Positions 54,747 through 64,000 of a stretch of 64,000 nt of DNA are shown here, piece by piece. Source of the DNA: Globisporangium splendens (taxonomy: Eukaryota; Oomycota; Peronosporomycetes; Pythiales; Pythiaceae); NCBI GenBank assembly GCA_006386115.1, contig VFIW01000049.1, forward strand, positions 186,001 through 250,000, written 5' to 3'. The notes under the pieces were generated by a model. It saw only the letters and a program-made list of their open reading frames with translations. It was not told the origin of the DNA and did no database searches. Every line of letters starts with the position of its first letter. The stretch's first letter is position 1. Both the position numbers and the translations under genes were made by a program.

Positions 54747-55982
54747 ATGGCCAGCCACACCACTCTCGAGTCGCCCATCGTGCACCGCGCGTCCGCTGCG
54801 TCTCGTGCCTCCGTGTCCATCGCTGGCGAGAAAGCTGCGGCCTCCCAGCAGCCAGCGAAGAAGCCCGTCAAGAAGGGCTCCGTCTTCGAGTGGGTCGTCG
54901 GCTGCATCTTCCTCGTGATCGTCGCGGTGATCTGGACGTTCTCCAGTGTGCTCGTCCAGTACATTTTCGATGACCTGTCGTTCGAAGCCCCGTTCTTCCT
55001 GACGTACGTCGGCATGTCGCTCTTCTCGGTCAACCTGCCGATCTACTACGTCACCAAGATCCTGTGGCCGCAGTTGCTCGGCAAAAAGAACCAGGACCAG
55101 CAGCACTCTGACCTCCCGCAATTGAAGACCGGTGAAGTCCAACCGCCGTCGCCGCACAGCAAGGAGGTCCTCAAGCCGACGCTCAAGGCGAGCGCGATCG
55201 TCGCGCCGCTGTGGTTCCTCGCCAACTTTACGTACAACGAGAGTCTGAACATGACGAGTGTCACGAGCAGCACGATCCTCAGTGCCACGTCGACCGTGTT
55301 CACGCTCATGTTCGGTGTCTGGATCCTGAAAGAGCGCTTCACGTGGTCCAAGTTGCTCGGTGTCGCGCTCTGTATGGCGGGCAACATCTCGACGATTGCG
55401 AACGACTCGAGCGACTCGCCCGACCACATCTGGGGCGACGTTGTCGCGCTCATCGGAGCCATCATGTACGGCGTGTACACGACGGCGATCCGCTTGTACA
55501 TCCCAGACAACTCGGGCATTAGTATCTCGCTCTTCTTCGGCTTCCTCGGCTTCTTCAGCTTCCTCGGTCTGCTCGCGTTTGTGCTCATCTTCAACGCCAC
55601 GGGCGTCGAGTCACTCGCCAACCTGACGCCAAAGATCATGGGTCTGCTCATTTTCCAGGGTCTCATGAACAGCGTGCTCGCGGACTACCTCTGGGCTGTC
55701 GCCATCCTGTACACGTCGACGACGGTGGCCACAGTTGGACTCTCGCTGACCGTGCCTATGGCGATCCTCTCGGACTGGATCGTGCACGGTCTGTCGCCTG
55801 GTTGGGTCACGATTGTCTCGTCCGTGCTCGTGCTCGGTGGCTTTGTGGTCATCAGTCTGAGCACGCGCCAGGAGCAACTCGAGCAGACCCGAGAGATCGA
55901 GCTGCAGGAGCAGCAGGAAGCCAACGCCATCCCGCTCACGCCCGTCGAGCCTACGGCCGAGTACAAGGAGCTCGCCCACTAG
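54747..55982 (+). CDS. SLC35F-like drug/metabolite transporter
   Basis: Single exon, 411 residues. A short cytosolic head is followed by ten hydrophobic helices in the drug/metabolite (EamA) fold, beginning SVFEWVVGCIFLVIVAVIWTF. Family-typical stretches follow: LWFLANFTYNESLNMTSVTSSTILSA, then WILKERFTWSKLLGVALCMAG, GDVVALIGAIMYGVYT and YTSTTVATVGLSLTVPMAI. The order and the phrases around TSVTSSTILS and KERF match SLC35F5-type carriers, vacuolar or Golgi solute transporters of poorly known substrate (thiamine has been suggested for relatives). The C-terminus is a hydrophilic Glu/Gln-rich tail. The ATG (54747, context aaaATGg) opens a clean frame. Confidence 0.85.
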   Translation: MASHTTLESPIVHRASAASRASVSIAGEKAAASQQPAKKPVKKGSVFEWVVGCIFLVIVAVIWTFSSVLVQYIFDDLSFEAPFFLTYVGMSLFSVNLPIYYVTKILWPQLLGKKNQDQQHSDLPQLKTGEVQPPSPHSKEVLKPTLKASAIVAPLWFLANFTYNESLNMTSVTSSTILSATSTVFTLMFGVWILKERFTWSKLLGVALCMAGNISTIANDSSDSPDHIWGDVVALIGAIMYGVYTTAIRLYIPDNSGISISLFFGFLGFFSFLGLLAFVLIFNATGVESLANLTPKIMGLLIFQGLMNSVLADYLWAVAILYTSTTVATVGLSLTVPMAILSDWIVHGLSPGWVTIVSSVLVLGGFVVISLSTRQEQLEQTREIELQEQQEANAIPLTPVEPTAEYKELAH

Positions 55983-56133
55983 GTAGGTCAGACAGGAGTA
56001 TTATGCATGTCTTCAGTAATAAAAGCCATCGAGAGGGCCACGCTGCGTCGATTTTCGAGCAGTCTGTCCCTCATTTTTGCCTCTTCATTTCCAATTCATG
56101 CCATCTATTTCCCCATTTACCTTTATATGGCAT

Positions 56134-57499
56134 TTACAGCAAGATCTTGTACTTTTCCGTGGACGGCACCTGGTTGACGCAGAAGCGGCCGTCGTAGGAC
56201 ACAGAGCCGAAGATCCACGAGTCACCGACACCCCACGCGACGGCGTACACCGAGTCCTCGTGCTCCTCATACGTCTTGATCTTGGTGTCGACGACGTCGG
56301 CGCCTGAGGCCGACTCGCTCATAAAGTCCTGCTCGTCGAGCTCCACGATCGGCGCCGACGAGATCGACGACACGCGCCACAGCGCAAGCGTGCTGTCCGA
56401 GCTTGAAGACAGCACCAGCTGGTCGTGGAACCGGTTGTAGCGCACGTTCCAGACCCAGTGCATGTGCGCCGAGAGCGTCAACAGCGGCTTACGCGCGTGA
56501 CGAAGATCCCAAAACTTCATCTTGCCGTCGTCCCCGCCGCTGACGACGCAGTGAGGCTTGTTCGGGTTGTAGTCGATGTCCAGCGTCGTCTGCATGTGCG
56601 CGTCTTCGATCGCGAACGCCACGTTCTTCGAGCGCGTATCCCACGTCTGGATGGAGCTCCCGAGAGTGTACGAGATGTAGTTTGTGTGGTGCGGATCCCA
56701 TCGCAGGGCTCCCAGTGACCCGGACGCCAGCGACAGATCGAGCTCGAGCTTGTCTTGTCCGACCAGCTCATTGTTCTCGAGGCTCCACGTCCGCAGCGAC
56801 CTGCCGTGCGCAGACGCCAGCACCGCCGACCCGTGCTCGTCCCCTGTGTTCCACGCCACTCTGTATCAAGCACCAGCATCACGTATAAGTGGGTCCCAAA
56901 GTACCAATAGAAATGCAGCCATGAAGGCTCTTACTTGGAGACAGGCAGCTTTTGCTGGGGCAGCTCCGCCACTGCGACGAGGGGCTTCGGAGCGCTATCC
57001 CCTTCACTGGCGTTGTCGTCGTCCATATTCTCCATCTTCCACAGCGCGGCTGCAACTGCTTCGCCCTTGCGTTTGCCGCACGTGACGAGCAGATCTTTCG
57101 CGAACGGACTCGGCGCGAGATCCAGCACCTGCGCCTCATGCACGTACACGTGCTTCACGCTGACCTCATTCACAGTGCTGTTGTAGTCCAGCACGTGGAT
57201 CTAATACAACGAGCATGAGGAACTGAGAGATTAAAGTCTGCATATACACAAGAATAATTTGACGCACCTGGTTGGGCTGCAGGAGCGACGTGGTGCCGAC
57301 GAGGAAGCGCGCGTTCTCCTTGTCCCCCAGCAGCGCTTCCATGCAGCGCACCTGCTCAAGTTATAGCACACAAAGAGAGGCACACAGATGCGCTGCGACT
57401 GTGAGCTTCGCCACCCCTTTCTACTGTCCATAGACTGTGTTCTACGCATTGGCTCACCTTGCTGTCGATGGCGTAGCTGCACGCGCCGGAGCCGAACAT
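56134..57499 (-). CDS. EIPR1: EIPR1/TSSC1-like WD40 protein
   Basis: Four exons: 57458..57499, 57268..57351, 56935..57200, 56134..56860, all in phase, 372 residues. The protein starts MFGSGACSYAIDSK. It contains about six WD40-type blades (LDIDYNPNKPHCVVSGGDDGKMKFWDLRH, SAHMHWVWNVRYNRFHDQLVLSSSSDSTLALW) and ends EEHEDSVYAVAWGV..FGSVSYDGRFCVNQVP. EIPR1 interacts with EARP/GARP tethering complexes and dense-core-vesicle sorting in animals. Length and motif order agree with that family. In an oomycete it should act in endosome-to-Golgi trafficking. The first exon is only 42 bp, but its phase and ATG fit. Confidence 0.87.
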
Positions 57500-57763
57500 C
57501 GTCGCTTGTCTCGTTTCTCCTTTTTGGCTCCAAATGTGCTCTTCAAAATGGGTGCTGCAATTGGAAAGCTAATATGATCACTTTTCAGAGGGTATTCTAT
57601 AGGACAGGTTGGTAATAATTGCCTTTGTATTATACATAACGATTTTGAATGTACTGTGAGTCATGTTTCCACCTCTTTAAATATCATGTGCGCATTAGAC
57701 GAGGCCATATGCTTGCTTCCCTAGCCAGCACGATGCCATTGAAACAAACAAGTCGAGAGCAAT

Positions 57764-59396
57764 ATGAGCGACGCAGCGAGCGAGTACGCGGCGCAGGCCG
57801 AGGCGTTCAAGGCCGAGGGCAACAGGCTCCTGGCGGCCAAGAGCTACGCGGACGCCGTGGAGATGTACTCGCGCGCCATCGAGCTGGATCCCGACAACGC
57901 CGTGTACTTCAGCAACCGCTCGGCAGCGTACCTGGCGATGGGGGACGCGCGCGGCAAGGCGCTCAAGGACGCGGAAAAGTGCATCGAGCTCAAGCCCGAG
58001 TGGTGGAAGGGGTACTCGCGCAAGGGTGCCGCTGAGCACGCGCTGCAGCGGTTCGACGCCGCGCGCGCGACGTACAACGAAGGGCTGAAGCTGGATCCCG
58101 ACAACGCGTCGCTGCTGCAAGCCGCCGAGGAAGCGTACGCTGCAGGCCAAGCGCACTCGCAGTGGCTGCGTGAGCAGGCGAAGGAGCAGGAGCGGCTCAA
58201 GAAGGAGGCGGAGGAGACAGAGGCGGAGAAGCAGAAGGAGGCGCAGGAGGCGGGAGCGAAGGCGATGACCGCACCAGCGGCTGAGGAGAAAGACGAGGAC
58301 GCGCTGCTCGCGGAATTCATGTCGGAAGTGCAGGAGATCGAGGAGAGTGCGAACTGCGTCAAGAAGCCCGAAGAAGACGAGAAGAAAAAGGAGAAGCCAC
58401 CTGTGGATTTCGGGAACTCCGAGGGCCAATTGGAGCGCTTGCTGCAGCCGCATTTCAAGTGGATCAACCTCAATCCGTTCCGTGTGCTGATGCTCGACAC
58501 GGACGCGACCGAGGAAGACATGAAGCAGCACTATCGCAAGGTAAGAGTATGCGGGTGTGAGCACTGTTGATACGGTTATTAGTCTTATTGTGCTGGTGGT
58601 TGTGGTGGCTGTGCTCTTGTAGATCTCGACATTGGTTCACCCGGACAAATTCCGGCATCCTCGCGCTCGAGAAGCTTTTGAAGGTAGGTTCTACGCTCAC
58701 TTTCCTCTGTAAAAAGCAGTCTTAAAGCGGTTTCTAATATGATTCACTTGTGCAGAGGTGACCAAGGCGTACAACTTGATTCTGCAAGAAGATCGCCGCA
58801 AAGTGTGCATCCGCGTGATCGAGAACAGCAGCGAAAAAGTGCTGAAGGAGCGGCGACTCAAAGTGAAAAAGGGCGTCAAAGAGAGCGAATTGGGGGACTT
58901 ACAGGAAGAGATCGACAAGGAAGTGCTGCGCGCGTTCGCCGAGATCGAGAACCGCCGCGTAAATATCGAGAAGCGTGAAGCCGCGCAGCGGAAACGCGAA
59001 GCCGAGCAGCAGGAGAAGGAACAGGAGGAGGTAAACTCCAGATGCATGTGCTTGCTTTGATTCTCTTGTAGGTATGACTGATCCATCGCGCTATGTTTGT
59101 TGTGTTTGTGTTCAGGTCTCCAACATGTTTAAGCGCGAACGCTCGTGGGCCGAAACAGACCGTCGAGAGCACCGCGTGGGCAACTGGCGCGGCTTCCAGA
59201 AAGACGGCAAGCGGAGAAGGAAGGAGTTCGACGCGCACGGCTGGAAAGAAGAGAAACGGGTGCGTCTGTTGTGGTTTCGGCGAGCGAATATGGAAGCGAG
59301 TCGCTTACATGACACTTTTGTATATTCGGTGTTATGCAGGACGAGAAGAAGTTTGGTGTCGTGGAGAACGACGAGTACAAGAAGCGATGGAAATAA
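57764..59396 (+). CDS. TPR + J-domain protein (DNAJC8-like fusion)
   Basis: Five exons: 57764..58540, 58623..58683, 58756..59030, 59116..59259, 59340..59396, 437 residues. The N-terminal ~120 residues are three TPR repeats of the Hsp70/Hsp90-binding STI1 type (AEAFKAEGNRLLAAKSYADAVEMY, DNAVYFSNRSAAYLAMG, GYSRKGAAEHALQRFDAA). An acidic and Lys-rich helical linker follows. The C-terminal half begins WINLNPFRVLMLDTDATEEDMKQHYRK and contains the J-domain HPD in LVHPDKF. It continues into the basic helical tail of DNAJC8, a spliceosome-associated J protein (KERRLKVKKG, RREHRVGNWRGFQK). The J motif is split exactly by intron 1. The fusion with TPR repeats is not the vertebrate layout. Confidence 0.87.
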
Positions 59397-59478
59397 GTTA
59401 AGCTGGCGTCGTTGGCTATTTCTAACAAACTACACAGAGAAATGAAGGAAGGCAAAAATGAAACCTACTCTGCTGGCC

Positions 59479-60902
59479 TTAGAAATGATCCACGTCCATC
59501 ATCACCTGGTCGTCTTGTGGCGGATGCGCATACTGATAATGCTGCTGATGGTGGTATGCTGCATACTGCTGCTGTGCCTGGGCGTGCATCTGCTGTTGTT
59601 GTTGGTAGAGAAACTGCTCGTGCTGCTGCTGCATCTCTAAAAGGAACGCGTCCAGCGTACGCACGGCTTGCAGGCGATTGCTTTCAGCGCTGGAGAGAAA
59701 AACACATAGCCACCCACCCACAACATAAGCAGAGGACGCCAATGCATAAGGTAGTTACGCATGAAAGGTTGTCTTACCCGTAGATCGACAGGTTCGCTGC
59801 TTCCGGCAGTGGTCGCGATTGCGCTGCACCCACAGACGCAAGTGAAGGCAGCACGATGTATGTGCCCGTGTACTCCTGGAACCGATTCATCGTGTCGCCG
59901 CCCTCGCCATGGAGAAACGGGAGCAAGGACCGCGGCACTTTGTAGTGCGTGACCTCGGAAAGGTCGATGTTCCGCTTCAACTTGGCGCGCTGGTCCACAA
60001 GCATGCCGTTCTCTTCATCCTCGTCCTCCTCGTCACTAGAGGCTTCTTCGTTGGATGAGGAATTTATCACGCCATTGACAAGATTGCTTCCTTCCAGTGA
60101 CTTTGATGGCTGCTGCTGGACGGTGGCAGGGTTCGATAATGACGCCGAGGCTGTTGATGTTGATGGAGTGGCTGCTGGCAGACTTGGTGTGTAGCTGTGA
60201 ACGCGCTCAATCGCGCGTGGATTCGGCAAAAACTCCTTTCCGACAAACGTGAAATCGATGCAGTGGGTCTTCACCCAACTCGACGAGAGCTTCTTGCCTT
60301 GAAACGTGCGCTGCATGCGTAACGAGGTCCGCATTAGCCGCCATACATAAGCATATAAGTAGTATGCAATTAGTTCACCTTGTTGGCCACATGGTCGCGG
60401 AACATGTCGTTCGTCACGATGAAGCCATCGTATTTGACGGCGTAGTCGATCACATAGAAGTCGTCGTGTGCCTGCCAGACATGCATACACACACGCGCTC
60501 TCCCCCAGGCATTTAGCGACCGCGTGTATCAAACACCTACACCGCGTCATGAAGACGCACCTGCGACGGTGTGAGGATCACGTGGTCTTTCTCCACAAGA
60601 GAGCTCAGCAGCATGCGGTCCGCCTCCGCCTCCAGCACGCCGCTTGACCCCGAGCCGCTGGGTTTCGCATTGAGCCAAAAGTTCGGAGCGAACGCGACGC
60701 ACTTGATCGCGCCGCGCGCGCCGTCGGTCTGCTGGCGGATCGCCTGAAAGTGCGCGATCGCCGCCGCGAGCTTCGCGATGCTCGGCGTACCGTCCTTCTG
60801 GCACGCGACGTTCGCGCCGTCGATCACAATCGTGCATGCTCTGTGGATCGTACGCAGATGCAAATAGAGACACATGCGCATGCATGAGAGGGTGGGGTTC
60901 AT
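59479..60902 (-). CDS. NYN/PIN-domain ribonuclease (ZC3H12A/N4BP1-like)
   Basis: Four exons: 60561..60902, 60379..60471, 59778..60310, 59479..59689, all in phase, up to 392 residues. The NYN nuclease core shows the acidic residues of the active site: TIVIDGANVA, LEAEADRMLLSSL, and DDFYVIDYAVKYDGFIVTNDMFRDHV. A domain-completing strand block (WVKTHCIDFTFVGKEFLPNP) follows. Then come a disordered acidic region and a Gln/His/Tyr-rich tail (QQQQHEQF..QYAHPP) typical of RNA-granule proteins. Metal-dependent endoribonucleases of this family degrade mRNAs. The start is uncertain: 60902 is the first ATG of the open frame, but an upstream exon cannot be excluded because the residues before ACTIVIDGA are not conserved-looking. 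Confidence 0.75.
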
Positions 60903-61355
60903 CTAGAGGCGTATACACGTACGTGCCTTCCTACATGAAACACGATGCAAAGAGCGCGCATGGAGCCGCACGTACGTTGGTGGTGTGGCCATTTTCGTAT
61001 TCGGTCGTCTGGGTTGTCGCGACAATCAATGCTGGGGAAACAAAGCCATACAAACATCAATAGTAAACACGTTCTATGCGTTGATTGGTCAAAACCATCT
61101 TCTTCCAATGAAAATTGGAGTCCCTTGTTATCTAGGTAAGCAAAACTAAATTCGGGACACTTTACTCAAATTATGTGTCATACATGAAATAGACCAAACA
61201 CGATGAGCTCACTCACCTGATTCGTCGAAACTCAACATTATGGGGAATGGGACATCTTTTCCTACTTTTTAACGACCACAGTCAAATCAGCTTTCAGCCC
61301 CGAGGCGCCGCATTTCGTGGGAAAAACGCTCCTACAATAGCTGCTGCTGCTTATC
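60903..61355. other. Spacer upstream of the Crypton-type gene
   Basis: Includes the candidate left boundary repeat at 61194. No gene is seen. Confidence 0.4.
61194..61204 (+). repeat. Candidate boundary repeat CCAAACACGAT, left
   Basis: The same 11 bases occur at 63680..63690, so that the pair brackets the Crypton-type gene 162 bp upstream of its start and 147 bp after its stop. May be the recombination site of the element, or chance. Confidence 0.45.
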
Positions 61356-63533
61356 ATGAACGAATCCGACGACGAACAACTCCACAGCAGCGACGAGCAC
61401 TCGGTGTCCGCCAGGTCGCGCAGCACGTACCGCAGCTCGTCCGCGCGCTTCCTCGCGTGGCTCTTCCTGAGCAGGCCGGCGCTCGTGCCGCCTGCGTTCC
61501 GCGCTCGCGTGGAGACCGAAGTCCAAGGTCCGCGGTCAGAGAAAGCGCTCCAGTTGCATCTCAGAGAGATCTTGGACCGCAACAATGAGGAAAACACGCC
61601 GCTCTGCTTCGAGCAGCTCGCGGCCGCGGACTTTGTCGCGTGGCTGAACTCGCTCGAGAGGAAGGACGGCAGCGCCGTGGGCTACTCGGTGCTCAATACG
61701 CATCGCGCAGCGCTGTTCAATTTGTATCGCGACCACGGCCGCTCGATGAGTCCTGAGCTCGAGAAGGAGCTGAGCCACTACTTCAAGAAGCTCAAGAAGA
61801 GGACGTTCCCCAATGACAAGCGGTCTGAGAACGATGCGCTCGCGTTTGATCTGTACGCGTACTTTTGCGACGTCATGTTGAAGCTCCCGGGACGAGAGAT
61901 TGCCTTCGCGCGAGCGTGCCTGGTTCTTGGGTGGAATCTCATGTGTCGGCCTGCAAGCGCGTTTGCGATCCGCCATAGTCATCTCGAGTGGAAGGGCGAC
62001 GCGCTGCGCATCTATTTTGCGCACATAACGAGTGGTCCGAGCGTCGGAGACCGAGCAGGCGACCCGCGTCACATCTACGCGAACCCGCTACGCCCAAGTG
62101 TATGCCCCGTATTGGCTTTGGGGATTTACTGGTCGTGCAATTCGTTCAATGAGAGCGGCTTGCTGTTCCCAGGCCATCATCAGTATGACCGATTTCGCAA
62201 GTGCCTGTATCGACTGCTGAGCGTACCAGAAGTCGCTGGAGAACTGGAGCGCCGCGGTGTTGGTTTGAGTGACCTCGGGATGCATTCAACCCGACAAGGC
62301 GCGGCAGCGTACTGCAGTTCGGGATCGACTGCGTGCCCATCAACTACCGCGATCAATGTACGCGGTGGCTGGCCGACTGGAGGCGTCCAAGGCGCGTATG
62401 ACGCTGCAGGCGACATGTACGTTGGACGTACTGTCGTCGGCCTGCCGATTGGGAGCTACGAGTTTGCGGTTCTCCCACCGCATTTCCCTGAATGCACCGA
62501 GGCAGTGCGGACTGGAGTCGCTGTCACCTTTCCTGGTGTGCCCAGGGAACTTGCGTATGTTGCGGGATTCTGTCTGGCGTCTTTAGTGTTCCATGTGGAC
62601 TTCATTCGCGCGACTGTCCCACCCGCGCATCCTATTTTCCAGACGCCAGTCTTTCAAGACCCCAATCTGCTTCATGAGCTATCGAAGCAAGTCAAAAGTG
62701 GCTACGGCGGCGCAAACTCCACCATGGTGGCGACTGGCGTTCCTCCTCACGTGGCGATCCTATCGCAGATGAAAGCGATGCAAGACACAACGCTGGCTGC
62801 AGTGAAAAAGATCGAGGCTGTACGCGCTGACATTGTGCGCGATGTAGTGGAAGAGTTAGAAAGGCGAGGAGCGATTGCTGCTCGCCCGACCAGCGTGGAG
62901 CAGCGGCTGCGCGATGCCATCACGGGCGTCCTCAGGGAAGCTGGCGTGAACGAATTGGTTTCTGCGTCGCGAGCTGCGCCAACAGCAGCGAATGTAGTCG
63001 AGCAGAGCGTGCAAGAGCGATCCGCATCGCCGACAACAGAGACTCCGGTGCCAGAATCCAGTATTCCAGTTAATGAGAGAGCAGAACAGCAGCTCAACTT
63101 CTTTTGGGGAGGAAAATATCGTCGAGCCCCGGAAGATTTTGTGTTCCCGGACGCGTCAGCACGCGGGATGTGGATCCTGTGGAGATGTGGTAACCCGGCT
63201 GCAAAACTGCCACCATTTAAACTGTTCGAGTCGCAGGACATGCCCACAAGGAACTGCCAAAAACGTCTGAGCGATGCGCGCTACCTCATGAACAAAATTG
63301 AGCTCAAGCTGGAAGCCATCGGGAAGCAGAAAGAGCGACTGACGATCGAAGAAGCGACGGCATTTTTCTTTGAGTGTGCGGATGCGATCGAAGTGAGCGA
63401 CACCACCAAGACGTCTCGAAAGCGCCGCGCAGAGCAGCTCTCCTGGAAGACCGTAGCCAGCCTAGTACGAAAGAAGCATCAAGTGTCTCGTTCTGGAGAT
63501 TCAGAACGCAGCACGACGGGGGGTGGCTCATGA
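61356..63533 (+). CDS. Crypton-type tyrosine recombinase, intact
   Basis: Single exon, 725 residues, no breaks. The N-terminal SAM-like DNA-binding half (about 25-150) is followed by a tyrosine recombinase core. Arg I is seen in LGWNLMCRPASAF; H-x-x-R in GMHSTRQGAAAY; the last His/Trp box in VRGGWP; and a probable nucleophile Tyr in GDMYVGRTV. The typical Lys turn appears replaced (FAHITSGPSVGDR). A helical linker (ATGVPPHVAI .. IVRDVVEELERRG) leads to a C-terminal Trp-rich DNA-binding-like domain (MWILWRCGN..KLPPFKLF) and a basic tail. Such proteins are the only gene of Crypton DNA transposons, known from oomycetes. A relic of the same type lies at 28.6-30.4 kb. Activity or domestication cannot be decided here. 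Confidence 0.85.
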   Translation: MNESDDEQLHSSDEHSVSARSRSTYRSSSARFLAWLFLSRPALVPPAFRARVETEVQGPRSEKALQLHLREILDRNNEENTPLCFEQLAAADFVAWLNSLERKDGSAVGYSVLNTHRAALFNLYRDHGRSMSPELEKELSHYFKKLKKRTFPNDKRSENDALAFDLYAYFCDVMLKLPGREIAFARACLVLGWNLMCRPASAFAIRHSHLEWKGDALRIYFAHITSGPSVGDRAGDPRHIYANPLRPSVCPVLALGIYWSCNSFNESGLLFPGHHQYDRFRKCLYRLLSVPEVAGELERRGVGLSDLGMHSTRQGAAAYCSSGSTACPSTTAINVRGGWPTGGVQGAYDAAGDMYVGRTVVGLPIGSYEFAVLPPHFPECTEAVRTGVAVTFPGVPRELAYVAGFCLASLVFHVDFIRATVPPAHPIFQTPVFQDPNLLHELSKQVKSGYGGANSTMVATGVPPHVAILSQMKAMQDTTLAAVKKIEAVRADIVRDVVEELERRGAIAARPTSVEQRLRDAITGVLREAGVNELVSASRAAPTAANVVEQSVQERSASPTTETPVPESSIPVNERAEQQLNFFWGGKYRRAPEDFVFPDASARGMWILWRCGNPAAKLPPFKLFESQDMPTRNCQKRLSDARYLMNKIELKLEAIGKQKERLTIEEATAFFFECADAIEVSDTTKTSRKRRAEQLSWKTVASLVRKKHQVSRSGDSERSTTGGGS

Positions 63534-63899
63534 CCTGTTTGTTGTTTGCTTGTTTGTTTGTTTTTGTGGTTGTAGTGCATCATAATGTGTCATGGGGATG
63601 TGTTGCCAACTCGGTGCTTCCAACAGATTTTTTCGGTTAAAGTAGTTTGTTCTTGTATTCACGCATACATCCAAGAATCCCAAACACGATTATACACTGA
63701 GGAAAAAAGAGAAAACCCTCATGATGATGCGGTGCTGCTCCTTCCTTTCTTTGACTAAGCACAAGGTGAACTAACCATACCCCTTAGAAAAAGACACCGC
63801 TGTTCTCTTGATACCATCTTCTTCTTTCTTTTTCTGGGTTTCTAGAAACACAATACGTCGCTAGCGTCCTCCTCAGCGCGACGTCCTCCATCCAGTGGA
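63534..63899. other. Spacer downstream of the Crypton-type gene
   Basis: T/G-rich sequence with the candidate right boundary repeat at 63680. No gene is seen. Confidence 0.45.
63680..63690 (+). repeat. Candidate boundary repeat CCAAACACGAT, right
   Basis: Direct repeat partner of 61194..61204; see that entry. Confidence 0.45.
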
Positions 63900-64000
63900 T
63901 CACTTCCGCATCAGACTGTTGGCTTCGTTGCGCAGCCAGTCCAGCTCGTCCATCGCCTTCTGGAAGCCAATCATGTCGCCCTTGCTTACACAATCAGCGA
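63900..64000 (-). CDS. 3' end of a further minus-strand gene, partial
   Basis: At the right edge the minus strand encodes a helical protein end, KGDMIGFQKAMDELDWLRNE.. followed by NSLMRK and TGA at 63900..63902. The rest lies outside. A splice acceptor may lie near 63985 (gtgtaag or gcaag before GGCGAC). The short amphipathic tail does not allow a family assignment. Confidence 0.5.
   Translation of the reverse strand, partial: ADCVSKGDMIGFQKAMDELDWLRNEANSLMRK

Noticed and set aside
1..64000. CRISPR arrays, bacterial operons, rRNA or tRNA genes
   Set aside because: No array of spaced repeats and no rRNA-like sequence; tRNAs could not be recognised by eye, and a tRNAscan run would be needed to exclude them.

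Overview
The window reads as an oomycete (Peronosporomycetes) nuclear chromosome. Evidence: dense eukaryotic genes on both strands with short (about 48-100 bp) GT..AG introns, a near-perfect oomycete initiator/FPR core promoter before the NAD+ synthetase gene, two members of an oomycete-type degenerate-bZIP family, Ty3/gypsy chromoviral elements and Crypton (tyrosine-recombinase) transposon genes. I cannot name the species. Gene models below were assembled by eye from reading frames and splice signals.

Left arm (1-11.5 kb): the 3' half of an EF-hand two-pore K+ channel gene, glutamine-dependent NAD+ synthetase, a decayed hypothetical gene, and two very similar bZIP-like genes arranged convergently as an inverted pair.

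Mobile-element block (11.5-30.4 kb): four layers of history can be read. (1) A Crypton-type recombinase gene on the minus strand had already acquired stop codons. (2) A gypsy LTR inserted in its C-terminal part, leaving the 5-bp duplication ATCGG, and survives as a solo LTR. (3) A gypsy element inserted inside that LTR, leaving the duplication GACGG. (4) That element is now a tandem dimer, LTR-body-LTR-body-LTR. The bodies are near identical except for a ~1.15 kb 3' cassette that carries an antisense gene and is strongly diverged. Gag and pol are joined by a textbook -1 frameshift signal (slippery GGGAAAC plus an 11-bp perfect hairpin), intact in copy 2 and mutated in copy 1. Both copies carry damage, in different genes.

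Right arm (32.6-64 kb): housekeeping-type genes. In order: PAP2/sphingomyelin-synthase-like, SPOUT RNA methyltransferase, an unknown coiled-coil protein, TMEM185-like, LRR/coiled-coil, SIP5-like RING protein, RBM48-like, SPC25-like kinetochore protein, a secreted Ser/Pro-rich GPI-type protein, a long IQ-motif protein, PDE12-like, SLC35F-like transporter, EIPR1-like WD40, a TPR+J-domain (DNAJC8-like) fusion, an NYN-domain ribonuclease, then an intact Crypton-type recombinase gene and the end of one more gene.

The strongest candidates for something little described are the antisense gene cassette of the gypsy elements, its exchange between two otherwise near-identical copies, the frameshift signal, and the intact Crypton with candidate 11-bp flanking repeats.
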